From the NCBI GenBank assembly GCA_004431415.1, contig QPMI01000605.1, positions 1 to 64,000 on the forward strand: 64,000 nucleotides of DNA, written 5' to 3'. The notes beneath the pieces are model-generated. The model was not told where the DNA came from and did no database searches. It saw nothing but the letters and a program-made list of their open reading frames with translations. The translations under genes and the position numbers were made by a program. The DNA is from Cyanophora paradoxa. Lineage: Eukaryota > Glaucocystophyceae > Cyanophorales > Cyanophoraceae. Positions 12,691-21,868 of the stretch are shown here, in pieces (position 1 is the first letter of the stretch; the number at the start of each line of letters is the position of its first letter).

Positions 12691-13266
12691 AACGAGTTGT
12701 GCCATGAAGGGGACCTGGTCGTGTATACAACCTGGCTGCCCGCTCATACTCTCGAACTTTGTAGATAGCTTTCGAGCGTGCCCTTGCAGATTCAAGTTTG
12801 CTAGCCCTCAGTTACCGCAGATATAGCAAGCATGAATATTCGCAACCCTTTGCGTCGAACCAAACCCAATTGCGCAATATAAAATACAGGGCCATTTTTT
12901 ACACTACACGTATGTACAGAACGAATTGCACACCATGCACTCGACGTTGACACAAGCACTGCCACATTTATCAGCGCCAACGGATGCACCTAAACTACAT
13001 GGCCCTTTTTATTAAATTAAACTTCCATCGTCTCGCTCGCATGCAAAGTTGTCCAGAAAGATCCGGAAACATGCACGGCTCTGCAGCTTGCAATTAGAAT
13101 AAATAAACACATTCGAGTCGCAATAGAAAAGCGAATCTGGCCGGCAATTCACCTCTTCACTCCTGGCCCGCAATGAGGCCGGCGAGGCGGGCCGGCAGGA
13201 CGACGTTGTGCGCACGCATCCTGCTCCGAAATCGCGTAAATTCGAGAGCACTGCAGATCACAAAAT
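12691..13266. other. host spacer without a supported gene
   Basis: More AT-rich than its flanks, with only short open frames. Nothing is recognised in it. It may be the 3' flank of the minus-strand host gene that follows. Confidence 0.4.
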
Positions 13267-14010
13267 TCAGCAGGCGCACTCGTCCGCAATCTCGCGGATC
13301 TCGTCGACGGTCAGCATGAACGCGCCAAACTCGAACGTGCTCACGTCAGTGACCAGGTACGAGACCGGGTGGCTGCCGCCCTGCGTGGCCGTGAACTGCA
13401 GCAGGGTCGCCCGGAAAGGCGTCCCCTCCGCCTGCGACGCAAAACAGTCACGGCGGCAGCGGAGACAGCGCGCACACGAGCACCCGCAACTCGGCGTTGA
13501 GCATGTCCGCCACCTCGCGGCCAGTTTTCGGCGGCTCCATCTGTCGGCCGACAGCAATGATAGCCTCGTCGTCCGGGCTCATGGCCCGCACGGCGAGGTC
13601 GCGGTCATCCCTGAAAGCAATACGCGATTCAGGCAGAGGAAAAATAGAAGTCTAACGCTCAATTGCAAGACGGTACCCGAAGACGTCCTTCGCGGCGATC
13701 TTGTCACCGTGGCCCGACGGCCCCATCAGCACGCCAGAGACGACTGCAAAGAAGGTCCGTCAGGAAAATGAAAACAAAAGGCCTCACGACTCTAGCACAC
13801 CGATCAGCGCCGGGTGCCGTATCTCCTTCGCGCCCGAGTGGAAAGTCTCGCCGGCGCGGAAGCCGTAAGGCACGTTCTCGCAGGTCCTGGCGCGGTGGAA
13901 CCGCGACAGAATGTCGATGGCCCCCTGCACCAAAAACAATACGTCAATTTCGCCCAAAAAATGAAATCTTCAAGCTTCTCACCTGTTCGATATCCGCGCG
14001 ACCGACGCTG
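13267..14010 (-). pseudogene. 3' exons of host gene split by the viral insertion
   Basis: On the minus strand the exon end at 13983-14010 reads SVGRADIEQ and meets a GTGAGAAG donor. An acceptor TGCAG lies just before 13924, after which GAIDILSRFHRAR continues in frame. Further plausible exons encode SGVLMGPSGHGDKIAAKD (about 13690-13755), RAMSPDDEAIIAVGRQMEPP (about 13500-13600) and ATLLQFTATQGGSHPVSY (about 13300-13420). The first of these exons is completed by 50204-50308 on the far side of the viral pair. I do not recognise the protein family. Splice sites inside the block other than the first intron are approximate. Confidence 0.6.
14004..14010 (+). repeat. target-site duplication, left copy
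   Basis: GACGCTG lies directly left of element A and again at 50204-50210, directly right of element B. The outer bases could belong to either the TIR or the target, so the true duplication is 6 or 7 bp, matching the 6-bp duplications usual for polintons. Joining the flanks through one copy restores an open host exon (ILLYSV then GRADIEQ). Confidence 0.75.
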
Positions 14011-14389
14011 GTCGGTCTGCAGTCAACCTCACAGTTAAAACCCCGCATTGCATAAATAGACCTCATCGATAATCAAAGCAATTTACGATCGATTCCTTAC
14101 CAATGCCCGATAGGAATCGTAAATTGCTCACTTTTCATCAACCCTCGATCAAAAACCATGACCCCCTACCTATGCCTCTCATATATATCTATCGACTTTA
14201 TTGATAAATCACATTTTCTCTCTTTACCCATGACCCCCTCCCTGTGGTTTTACTGTAAGATTCTATTGTATCTATACAGAAAAAAGGATATACTATATCT
14301 TTTTTTAACGATAGATCTATCTTGGGGATATCGAACAGTATTCGATATTCTAACAGTAGATCCATTGTTGAAAAACAAAGGAATCCTTT
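14010..14389 (+). repeat. Element A left TIR, 380 bp
   Basis: Matches the reverse complement of 38517-38896 with no difference noticed by eye until the sequences part after CAAAGGAATCCTTT. It contains the hairpin at 14077-14128 and two copies of CCATGACCCCCT. The open frame running across both TIRs is probably not a gene, because its C-terminus differs at each end. Confidence 0.95.
14077..14128. other. terminal hairpin in element A TIR
   Basis: AGCAATTTACGAT pairs with ATCGTAAATTGCT, and with a 3-nt bulge the stem extends to 16 bp by ATTCC/GGAAT. It is present in mirror image at 38778-38829. Placed 70 bp from the element end, it could act in end recognition or replication; that role is inference. 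Confidence 0.6.
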
Positions 14390-14396
14390 ATTTCGT

Positions 14397-14406
14397 AAAA
14401 AATGAC
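14397..14406 (+). promoter_or_regulatory. candidate early promoter AAAAAATGAC
   Basis: Lies about 28 nt upstream of the RING gene start. The same word AAAAAATGAY lies upstream of several other non-structural genes in both elements. It resembles the AATGACA early motif known from chloroviruses. Confidence 0.45.
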
Positions 14407-14434
14407 AAGAATTTAACAATCAAATACAGTAACG

Positions 14435-15139
14435 ATGGATTGCCCTATTTGCTTTAATAAAATGAAAAGTCATCGTATGACTCAATTAGAATGCGGTCAT
14501 AACTTCTGTAAAAAGTGTTTCGATGATTGGTATAAAGCAAGTGTTAAACAAATCTCTGTTTTTCCAGCGTGTAAAGGAAAACCATTCTGTGAGTCGGATA
14601 ATTTATTTGCACTTAATCTGAGTCTATCTAAAACATGGATAAGTTGCCCAATCTGTAAGCAAGATTACACATATGTGAATTGGGAAGCATCACATGGAAA
14701 TTCTAAAACGCCTAAATTGGAAAAGGTTATATGCAAAATTTGGTTTTCTGTAAATGGATGTTCAAGTGTAGACGCATGCGATCTTATCACAGACTTTAAA
14801 CCACAACTTCTAAATTACATTCCTTTATTAGACCGGAAACCATTAGAACTCGGAGAACAACCGAAATATCCACACACTTTAAGAACGATTAAGTATGTGA
14901 TGGAATGCATTGAAAACAATGAGACCGAATTTCACATGTGTAACTGTATGTGTAGTGATAAGAAATGTGCGAAGGTAAACATTATCTCAGCTAAAACATG
15001 TGATTGTTTAAATCATTCATCTCCAAGTGACTTTGAAAATTGGCTTAAAACATTTGATCCAGAGTCTGATGATTGGTTAGAGAGAATGAAATTTTACAAT
15101 CGTGCAAAATTCCGTATTCTCTCAAAACATGGTATTTAA
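14435..15139 (+). CDS. RING-finger protein (putative E3 ubiquitin ligase)
   Basis: A 234-residue protein starting 46 bp inside the left TIR. Residues 3-34 show the first RING half: CPIC, then CGHNFCKKC followed by FDDWY. The second half, CPICKQDY, comes at about residue 73, so the loop between the two halves is unusually long (about 40 residues). This is the C3HC4 pattern of RING E3 ligases, which transfer ubiquitin to substrates. The rest contains a cysteine-rich patch at about 165-190 (CNCMCSDKKC) that may bind another zinc, and no transmembrane segment. RING proteins are common accessory genes of large DNA viruses, usually aimed at host proteins; the target here is unknown. The start is preceded by an AAAAAATGAC motif. 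Confidence 0.75.
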   Translation: MDCPICFNKMKSHRMTQLECGHNFCKKCFDDWYKASVKQISVFPACKGKPFCESDNLFALNLSLSKTWISCPICKQDYTYVNWEASHGNSKTPKLEKVICKIWFSVNGCSSVDACDLITDFKPQLLNYIPLLDRKPLELGEQPKYPHTLRTIKYVMECIENNETEFHMCNCMCSDKKCAKVNIISAKTCDCLNHSSPSDFENWLKTFDPESDDWLERMKFYNRAKFRILSKHGI

Positions 15140-15158
15140 ATGAAATGTTCAACGGGAC

Positions 15159-15167
15159 AAAAAATGA
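15159..15167 (+). promoter_or_regulatory. candidate early promoter within a short inverted repeat
   Basis: AAAAAATGA sits between GGGACA and TGTCCC (15154-15173), about 28 nt upstream of the next start codon. It is the same word as at the RING gene, here flanked by a 6-bp stem. Confidence 0.4.
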
Positions 15168-15195
15168 TGTCCCAAAAAAATAACAATTAAAAACA

Positions 15196-15609
15196 ATGGA
15201 TTACTACGGAGTTTACATGTTGGATATTGAAAATCCGGAATTACATAAAGATCTTCTCGAAAACAACGGGGCTGAATGGGATCCGGACACAAAATTATGG
15301 TTTGTCGAAGACGAAAATAACGAACTTTTAAAACAATTCCGTGTAAAACATCCGGGTGAATTCGACCAAGATTACGTTAAACAATTCCCCCGCCAGTATT
15401 TCGTGGCTGATATCAAAGCAAGACTACCGGAGATTGCGGCAAAGCGTATATTTACTCAGTCATCATTACGCAAATATATTAAAAAACAAGGCGCTACATA
15501 CGATCCTCAGTATCGTTTATGGTATGTTACTGATCCTGAAAGTGAGATATGCAAGATCTTTAAGATGTTCACACTCGAACAGGTAGAAGATCTGAGAAGA
15601 CCAAATTAA
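15196..15609 (+). CDS. DUF5710-like tandem-repeat protein with a chimeric C-terminus
   Basis: A 137-residue protein with two copies of a short domain whose core is GAxWDPxxKLWFV (residues about 26-40 and 98-113: AEWDPDTKLWFV, ATYDPQYRLWYV). This resembles DUF5710, a small domain of unknown function often linked to DNA-metabolism proteins; the assignment is by pattern. The last 13 codons (TLEQVEDLRRPN and the stop) are nearly identical in DNA to the end of a different gene in element B (49070-49108), so the 3' end was acquired by recombination. It converges with the ATPase relic on the other strand; their stop codons overlap. Confidence 0.6.
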   Translation: MDYYGVYMLDIENPELHKDLLENNGAEWDPDTKLWFVEDENNELLKQFRVKHPGEFDQDYVKQFPRQYFVADIKARLPEIAAKRIFTQSSLRKYIKKQGATYDPQYRLWYVTDPESEICKIFKMFTLEQVEDLRRPN

Positions 15610-15746
15610 ACCGTAATCGTCGTTGGTTCATTACTAATTCTTATCGATTCTCTCTTTTTTATCGCTCGTTTCTTAACAAACTTGCGGAACGCTTTTAGGT
15701 CATCATCTGTTATAATTGCACGGTCTGTGTATACTTTGATGTCCGT
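15606..15746 (-). pseudogene. relic of a B-type packaging ATPase (C-terminus only)
   Basis: On the minus strand the last 46 codons of an ATPase can be read, ending ESIRISNEPTTITV and a stop. They match the C-terminus of the element B ATPase (48935-49073), including VYTDRAI.TDDD, KFVK.RAIKKRESIRI and the stop codon. By eye the DNA is about 85% identical, with most differences at third positions. Nothing of the Walker A/B region is present, and element A has its own divergent ATPase at 23597-24391. This is therefore a captured fragment, not a gene. Confidence 0.85.
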
Positions 15747-15821
15747 AAAAACTCGGGAGATTGACCTTAATAAAAAATAAAAATGAAAATTTTCACTCCT
15801 TTTTCTAGCGCCGGCCCCAAC

Positions 15822-16123
15822 TTATACTTTATCGTATGTCAGTGTTAATGGGTTATCAATACCCGATACGAACCATAGCTTATGATCAGGATCCCACTTG
15901 GCTCCACCCTTCTTAGCCTTCTCGCGATCCTCGAACGGAATTTTCAAATAAATTTTTTATTTTTGCGCATTAATTCCGAAACAGCCACGGTACTATAGGT
16001 AGATAGAAGCTTATGTTCCGGCTCAGTTACATACCAGCATTTATGCTTCATATCCCATTTAGCCCCAAGGGCTTTAGCTTCATCTTTTTGTTCAAAAGGG
16101 ACCTCAATATAGATTTTCTCCAT
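15822..16123 (-). pseudogene. DUF5710-like double-domain gene broken by a frameshift
   Basis: The minus strand encodes a first domain of 59 residues (MEKIYIEVPFEQKDEAKALG, then AKWDMKHKCWYV) that stops at 15944-15946. A second domain follows in the next frame (KIYLKIPFEDREKAKKGGAK, then WDPDHKLWFV) and ends at 15822-15824. The frames meet at a run of six A residues (plus-strand T at 15953-15958); one further A would join them. The domain is the same as in the gene at 15196-15609 but better preserved. The break may be a sequencing deletion, real decay, or slippage during expression. Function is unknown. Confidence 0.7.
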
Positions 16124-16149
16124 TTCCTACTATACGAATATATAAAATT

Positions 16150-17516
16150 TTACCTGGTTCGGATCCTAGTACTAGCCCTTATAGCTGGAGCCTTATCATA
16201 GGATGCTACAGCCTCTGCCCCACCGGCTAATTTCTCGGTTCCGGCTACTCTTAGATTCGCTAGCTCCCTTGAAACCCTCTTCGTTCTCTGGACCCTATCC
16301 TCGATCAAGCTGCCTTTTGGCACTGATTCCGCCGGATCTATGCCCTCTCTGTGGATCTGTCTAATTGCTGCGGCCTCCTGCCTCACTGTATCCACTGTAC
16401 TTGCGGAAGGCTCAACGATTGCTTCAACTTCCGATATGATCTGCAGCTCATGAGGCTTGAAGATTCGATTCAAAGGAACACCCTGGGCATCTACGACCTG
16501 GATTCCATTCCCGGCCCTTCCTGCGATCTTGTAGACCTCTCGACTGTATCTCTGAGTGGCCCCCTTGTCAAACTTAGATCTAGGCAGCAAGACTCGAACA
16601 AACAGGCCGGGCTTGAATTTCTCGAATATATCATCAACAATTGCTTTCTTTTTCGATAAAATGAAACTGCGAATGCGAGCCATATCCTCTAACCTAACAT
16701 CTATTGGTCGCATACCTATAGTCCTATTAACACTGGAATTATAATTCAGAACAAAGTCCTCTAGCTTATCCATAAACTTGACTGTGTTGAAAGCGATGCA
16801 GTAGTTATTGATCATCGTTTTGAGGGTCAAATGGAATCGATTCATGATGCCTAAACTCGTGTGATCCCCAGCCTGTTTAAACCTATGCTCGATTCCAAAC
16901 TCCTGGATCACTGCCTGGAACTCTTTCGCTTTAAACTCGGAACCCAAATCAGTCTCTAACACCCTCATTGGAGCGGGAAGCTCACCCAATACCTCTCTAA
17001 ATGCAGTCGCAACACTGACTCCCTCTTTATTCTTTAATTTCTTAGCGTAAGCCCTCCTGCTCGTGATCTCAATAAGAGTGAGTACCGCAATGTACCCCGC
17101 ATTGTACTTTCCGTAAGATAAATAGAATATCAGATCGGCCTGGTAGGTCCAGGGTGGAGCTGTGATTGGAATGAATGTGGACTGCGATGCTGGGGTGGCT
17201 TCTTGTTAATCTGCATAAACTCTTGCTTTTCTGCAACCTCTTTGACCTCGTTATAAGTAACACTCGGATCCTCTTTCTTCAGCTCCTGATAGATCGTATG
17301 GGGATGCTTGTAACCTGTTTTAGGATCGTACATTCGCCTAACTATTTTATTCGAAGCCGGACTCACGGTTTTAAAAGGGACATCCCCTACTACATTTACC
17401 TTTGCTTCTCTTTTACTAATTCTGCCTTCTACTCTCTCTGTATCTGGGATCGGAATGGGGAGCAGGGTCGTTTCGGTCTCATCCCCAGCCCCTCGCCTCA
17501 CTATTTTCGATGCCAT
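16150..17516 (-). CDS. Element A integrase (rve family), frameshifted
   Basis: A retroviral/polinton-type integrase of about 455 residues in two frames. The N-terminal part starts at MASKIVRR (17516; an upstream in-frame ATG lies at 17531). The catalytic core follows: first Asp in QADLIF (codon 17134-17136), second Asp in ETDLGSEF (16948-16950). At the usual third position, 35 residues on, the sequence is GIMNRF, with Asn in place of Glu (16840-16842). Frames change at a GGGG run at 17192-17195 (CCCC in the coding strand; one base missing). After the core comes an SH3-like segment (GLFVRVLLPRSKFDKGATQR) typical of PLV integrases, then a basic tail. The gene would insert the element into the host chromosome. 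With Asn at the third catalytic position it may now be inactive even if the frame break is an artefact. Confidence 0.85.
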
Positions 17517-17534
17517 CCTATAACTATACAAATT

Positions 17535-20500
17535 CTATTTTTTGCTGCTGTTGCATCCTTGATGAGCCAGCTTGCAGTTCGACTTGATGTGAGCCTCCTT
17601 ATTATTAATCCTATCAACCGTAAGCCTGTACCTTAGATCCTTTGCCTGAAGGGAAAGGGGTTCGGTACACAGAGAGCAGATTCGCTTCTGCTCCTTGAGC
17701 TGCTCAATGATCCACTCGGGTGTAATATAATCATCATCATTATAATCCCGACCCGCTTTCTGATCCTGGCACTTGTAAGCCCGAACCTTGGCCTTCAGAT
17801 GCTCGAAGATCTCGGATTTAGCCTCGAACTTGTGGAGCTTTGTGTAAATGAGAATCTCGCTCAAATCTCGGTTGCGAGTCAGAGCAGTCCAGAACCACTC
17901 AGGAGTAACATGGCAGAACGAGGCCTCACAAACGACAATGCCCGAATCGTAGGTGAGTCCTTGAACACTGTGGCATGTTCCAGCATAGGGTAGGTTGAAC
18001 TTTTCCAACAGAGCAGTGGGGAGAGAGAACTGGGTCCCATCAAACACATCCTCCAAAGTGACCTGGTTCCGATTGATATCGACTATGGTATAACTGTAAT
18101 TAGTGAAAGCCGCTACTTTCTCATCTTTTTTACCTCGGGTCACACAGATATATTCACGACAAACGATTTCGATTCCTTTGAAAAAATTGATTCCGTTCAC
18201 AAGGATCCCCTCGGTTTGGGGGTATATACGTTTATGCATGGTTCGGTTGTACAGGTAAGCCATCTCGTTTCTATAGCATACAGCCCTGTAGGAATCAGGA
18301 ATTTCGTTTAGATCAGTTGCAGTTCTGAATCCGTATTTATTTACTATTTCTGTAGGAGCAAGTCCGTTCTCAAAGAGATCGACCTTGATTGTTTTCAGCT
18401 TCTCTCGATCCTCAGGCTTGCGATGCCTCTTGTTGATCATCAGCTGCAGTATGTTGGGGAAGATGCTTGAGATAGCATCGCTGTAATATTGTTTGGGGTC
18501 AGCCACAGCAAGAGCATCTTTTATGGGAGCGTTTTGGTGGGGGTCTCCATTGCAGTAGAATTTCTTATCCGAATACTTGTTTATGAATTTTTTGATCTTT
18601 GCAAGGTCCTTTACTTTATAGGCATAGACCTCATCGAATACTACATGGGAAAAGCCTTTCATAAACTCATTGACCTGTGAAGCCGATAGGGCCTCTTCAC
18701 AGGTTTGCTCATTTAAGACTCGCAGACCCAGAACACTGTACAGGGTGGCCACCCCAATGCGGCTTGCAGCTTCGGGCTTCCCCAATCTGATGCCCATTTC
18801 TTTCAGAGAGCATCGGAACTCGGCCGCTTGTTTGTTGTAGGGGCAAACTATGAGTCCGTTGATGTCATTTTTTAGCAGGTAGACCATCAATCCGGTCGAC
18901 TTTCCGGCTCCTGGAAGCATTCCAAGGGTATTGACGTGATTGAACTCATTGTAAACCTTGGTATAAGCATCCGAATCAAATTCGTTTCGAAGGCAGAAGG
19001 AATTGATATTCGAAAGGGGATCCTCAATTTTAATAGGCTTCGGGAGGGTTCGAATGCGAATGGGGTTCATTGGGGGCTTCTTGTTCGGAATATAGGAGAA
19101 GCGACCAATGTTAGCAAAGGCATTGCGATCGAAGGGCTTTGAGCTATACCTTCCTTTGATATACAGGCAATCAGTGTGGATTCCCACGACCTCGTAACCC
19201 TTGCTTTTGAGTTCCTTGTACTTGTCATACATTTCGCTGCGAACTCGATCGTACATTGCAAACTGGATCGGAAGGAACCCGTTAATGAGATCCTTTTGAG
19301 AATCAGTTATCACATAATAGATGTGGTCATTGAAATCCGAGAGGTTCTTGACCAGAGTATCAGTTTTCGCACCAAAGGTGAATACTTCCACCATTCCGCC
19401 CACCTGCTGGGCATAGGTATCAGCCTCGGACTTTTTGCAGAACAACCTGGTCTTGGATCGCTTGTTGAGTCGCTTTCCTAGCAGACCAATCACTTCAACG
19501 AGAGTAGCCTTTTTCTCACGAGGATTCAGGTCGCTTGACATTATTTTCTGGATCAGCCTTTTTGAGGGGTTGCTTACGAAAAATGATGGGCGGTTGTAGC
19601 CTGTAATTGTCACGAGATCCTTGATGTCCTCCCAGTGACGCTTCAGAGTGTAACCTGTGATCAAGTTCGAGTAGGATGCAGCCCTGTAACGATCGAGCAG
19701 GATCTGAATTCCTGGATCGCAGATGCGGGATTTGTATCCTACTGGCTCATCATCAATATCCTCTTCGTATGTATCCACCCCTTGCATGTAGGTTCCAGTA
19801 TCGAACTGTTGCACAGCAATCACATAGAATGTGTCCTCCTCGATTGGGTGACCATCATAGGGGCGGATGCCATCGAAAATATTGAATACTGGAAGCTTTT
19901 CGATCTTGCTTATAACAGCTGGGTAGCATTTGCACATATCCACTGCAGTGTACTTTGTTCCTGGCTTTGGCTTGATGAAATAGCCATTCAGAGCAGAGCG
20001 ATTGTAATTAACAAGGGCAGTTCGGAATCCCTCCTCGTACTGTGAAATTGTGTCAGTGTTAATCAGGGCTTCCTTGAATTCTTGACGAATAGATTGGACC
20101 TTTTTGTAGTAAGCCTCAGTCTCGAACTCACACTGAACCATGTGATCAGAAACGGAGGGATTAAATACGGAAAAGAATATTCCACTCGCTTTGAATATTA
20201 GGGTTTTAATCTGTCCCCCTTTCATTCCGAGCTTTGGTTCGTATTGTAGGCGATCCAAGAAAGTGAACAGAAGCTCATCCATGGACCCAGTGTAGACGAT
20301 TCGGACTGTAGCTTTCTCCTTATCAGCTTTCAATCCCATGGTCGCAATCTTAAGCAAATCAGCAGGGGTGTGGGCGAACATATCGTACTGCTTGGTCTCA
20401 GTGATCTGGTAGGATGAGTTCAGCGAAGCCTCGGTTGGATTTTCGGTTTCCAGGTCCATTTTCTTGAAATTCTTCTCGAGAGCTTTGATGTTATCGTTGT

Positions 20501-21686
20501 AGCAGTAAACGTGGTTATTGTGTACCATGAAATTCATGCATTGCGGATGCAGATCCTTATTAACGGGCATCTCTCCATGTGGGTATCTGTACTTGAGCTT
20601 GTTATCCTCCGAATAAACACGGAATCCCAGCCTGCAACGATCCGCGAATTTTCGGAGCTGCCTCAGAGTGAGGGACATAGAGGCTCCCTCAGTATATTCC
20701 TTTCCATGGAAAAATCGATACAGACCCTCATAGGTCATCTCAATGTCAGTGTACTTCTTGTACCTCCCCCTTTCATGACAGGCTTTCATGGATCGAGAGT
20801 ACAATGAGATCAGCATATCGTAGACACAGGCATTCGATTTTCCAGAAGCAGGCTTGATGATTAATTCCTCGATCGATTTCGCCTCGGGATTGAGATCGTA
20901 GTTAATGTACTGGCTCACAGCTGCGGTACATCGCATCGATTCTTCGAGTTCTTCATCGAGAAACTCTTCTTGAACGGCTTCCTGGGCTTCCTCTTCCGCT
21001 TGAGCCTCCACCAAAACGATTTCGTGAATTTCCGCAAAATAATCGTACCAATGCTGAATTTCGCTTGCAAGTCGATCAGCCCTAAATACGGTCTCAACTA
21101 CATACAGGAAATCAGCGACCATATAGTGTCTCTGGTTTAGCACAAACCTCGTAACGAAACCATCTTGGGCTATTTGTCGCAGCATCCTTACTGGAATTGT
21201 GATTGAAGCCCTTTTCAGGGGTCGGTACATGCGACCTTCGAAGCGGAGTGGCTGATCCCTTGCACGACCAGTGGGTTCAGCATTAATCTCAGCCCAGAGT
21301 CTGAAAGTGACCCGGACAATAGCATCGTCGGGAAACTGGGCAATCTGCCGGAAAAATTGAGTTAGCTGCCTGTTCTCTCGGGGTCTCGTAGGTTCAGCCT
21401 CAATGGCTCCGATGCGACCGACCTCTCGATCAAATAAAGCCTGGCGAACCCCAAGCAGCGATTGCAGGGTATATCCCCTTGCAGGCCGTTCGATATCGAA
21501 TATTGACTGGATGTTTTTCAAATACAGCTCCAGCATGGTTTCGGGAACCTTGGATGTTCCCGAGAATTTGCGCAATAATGCATCAGCGGTTCTCTTGGTG
21601 AACAGGTTCCGCTGGATACCAAGGTTAATCAATTCAATCGCTTTTGCTTTCAAGCCTTTTCTTCTCTTGTAACTTGCGCGAGGCAT
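17535..21686 (-). CDS. DNA polymerase-SF1 helicase-HNH fusion protein
   Basis: One intact 1,383-residue frame, the replication protein of element A. Residues 1-550 are an N-terminal region without a clear exonuclease; 290-430 includes a segment with NACVYDML and MNFMVHNNHVYCYN. The polymerase palm has motif A (VDMCKCYPAVI, about 581), a motif B-like helix (GLLGKRLNKRSK, about 732) and motif C (HTDC, about 839), as in family-B-like viral and transposon polymerases. An SF1 helicase follows: Walker A GAGKST (about 925), Walker B VFDEVY (about 1015), GDPHQ (about 1051), TCHSVQGLTY (about 1236) and TALTRNRDL. The tail has an HNH-like zinc signature: CSLC, DRINN, H and CN. Element B has the same architecture in three fragments. 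The gene ends 19 bp before the integrase start. An AAAAAATGAC motif lies about 87 bp upstream. Confidence 0.9.
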   Translation of the reverse strand: MPRASYKRRKGLKAKAIELINLGIQRNLFTKRTADALLRKFSGTSKVPETMLELYLKNIQSIFDIERPARGYTLQSLLGVRQALFDREVGRIGAIEAEPTRPRENRQLTQFFRQIAQFPDDAIVRVTFRLWAEINAEPTGRARDQPLRFEGRMYRPLKRASITIPVRMLRQIAQDGFVTRFVLNQRHYMVADFLYVVETVFRADRLASEIQHWYDYFAEIHEIVLVEAQAEEEAQEAVQEEFLDEELEESMRCTAAVSQYINYDLNPEAKSIEELIIKPASGKSNACVYDMLISLYSRSMKACHERGRYKKYTDIEMTYEGLYRFFHGKEYTEGASMSLTLRQLRKFADRCRLGFRVYSEDNKLKYRYPHGEMPVNKDLHPQCMNFMVHNNHVYCYNDNIKALEKNFKKMDLETENPTEASLNSSYQITETKQYDMFAHTPADLLKIATMGLKADKEKATVRIVYTGSMDELLFTFLDRLQYEPKLGMKGGQIKTLIFKASGIFFSVFNPSVSDHMVQCEFETEAYYKKVQSIRQEFKEALINTDTISQYEEGFRTALVNYNRSALNGYFIKPKPGTKYTAVDMCKCYPAVISKIEKLPVFNIFDGIRPYDGHPIEEDTFYVIAVQQFDTGTYMQGVDTYEEDIDDEPVGYKSRICDPGIQILLDRYRAASYSNLITGYTLKRHWEDIKDLVTITGYNRPSFFVSNPSKRLIQKIMSSDLNPREKKATLVEVIGLLGKRLNKRSKTRLFCKKSEADTYAQQVGGMVEVFTFGAKTDTLVKNLSDFNDHIYYVITDSQKDLINGFLPIQFAMYDRVRSEMYDKYKELKSKGYEVVGIHTDCLYIKGRYSSKPFDRNAFANIGRFSYIPNKKPPMNPIRIRTLPKPIKIEDPLSNINSFCLRNEFDSDAYTKVYNEFNHVNTLGMLPGAGKSTGLMVYLLKNDINGLIVCPYNKQAAEFRCSLKEMGIRLGKPEAASRIGVATLYSVLGLRVLNEQTCEEALSASQVNEFMKGFSHVVFDEVYAYKVKDLAKIKKFINKYSDKKFYCNGDPHQNAPIKDALAVADPKQYYSDAISSIFPNILQLMINKRHRKPEDREKLKTIKVDLFENGLAPTEIVNKYGFRTATDLNEIPDSYRAVCYRNEMAYLYNRTMHKRIYPQTEGILVNGINFFKGIEIVCREYICVTRGKKDEKVAAFTNYSYTIVDINRNQVTLEDVFDGTQFSLPTALLEKFNLPYAGTCHSVQGLTYDSGIVVCEASFCHVTPEWFWTALTRNRDLSEILIYTKLHKFEAKSEIFEHLKAKVRAYKCQDQKAGRDYNDDDYITPEWIIEQLKEQKRICSLCTEPLSLQAKDLRYRLTVDRINNKEAHIKSNCKLAHQGCNSSKK

Positions 21687-21772
21687 TGTTTACTTTAAGC
21701 CAAGAAAATAAATTCCGCAAGAAGAAGAAAAACTCTTTTTTCTCTAAGTTATATAAGTGGATTTTCCTTAAG

Positions 21773-21782
21773 TCATTTTTTG
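21773..21782 (-). promoter_or_regulatory. candidate early promoter upstream of the polymerase
   Basis: CAAAAAATGA on the minus strand, followed by CTTAAGGA. The stretch CAAAAAATGAYTTAAGGA is repeated almost exactly upstream of the next gene (22322-22331). Confidence 0.5.
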
Positions 21783-21868
21783 TTGACCACAGCGATAAAA
21801 TCATTTTTTCTTTTTCGATAGAAAAGCATGCATAAAAATAATATATACAGAGCTGCAAACCTCAGCAT

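Noticed and set aside
12119-12768. Proline/alanine-rich open frames over the minisatellite
   Set aside because: Both strands and several frames are open, and the sequence is a tandem repeat.
14158-14457. 99-residue open frame across the left TIR and its twin at 38392-38748
   Set aside because: The shared part is simply the inverted repeat, and each C-terminus differs. Hydrophobic, low-complexity and without a conserved motif.
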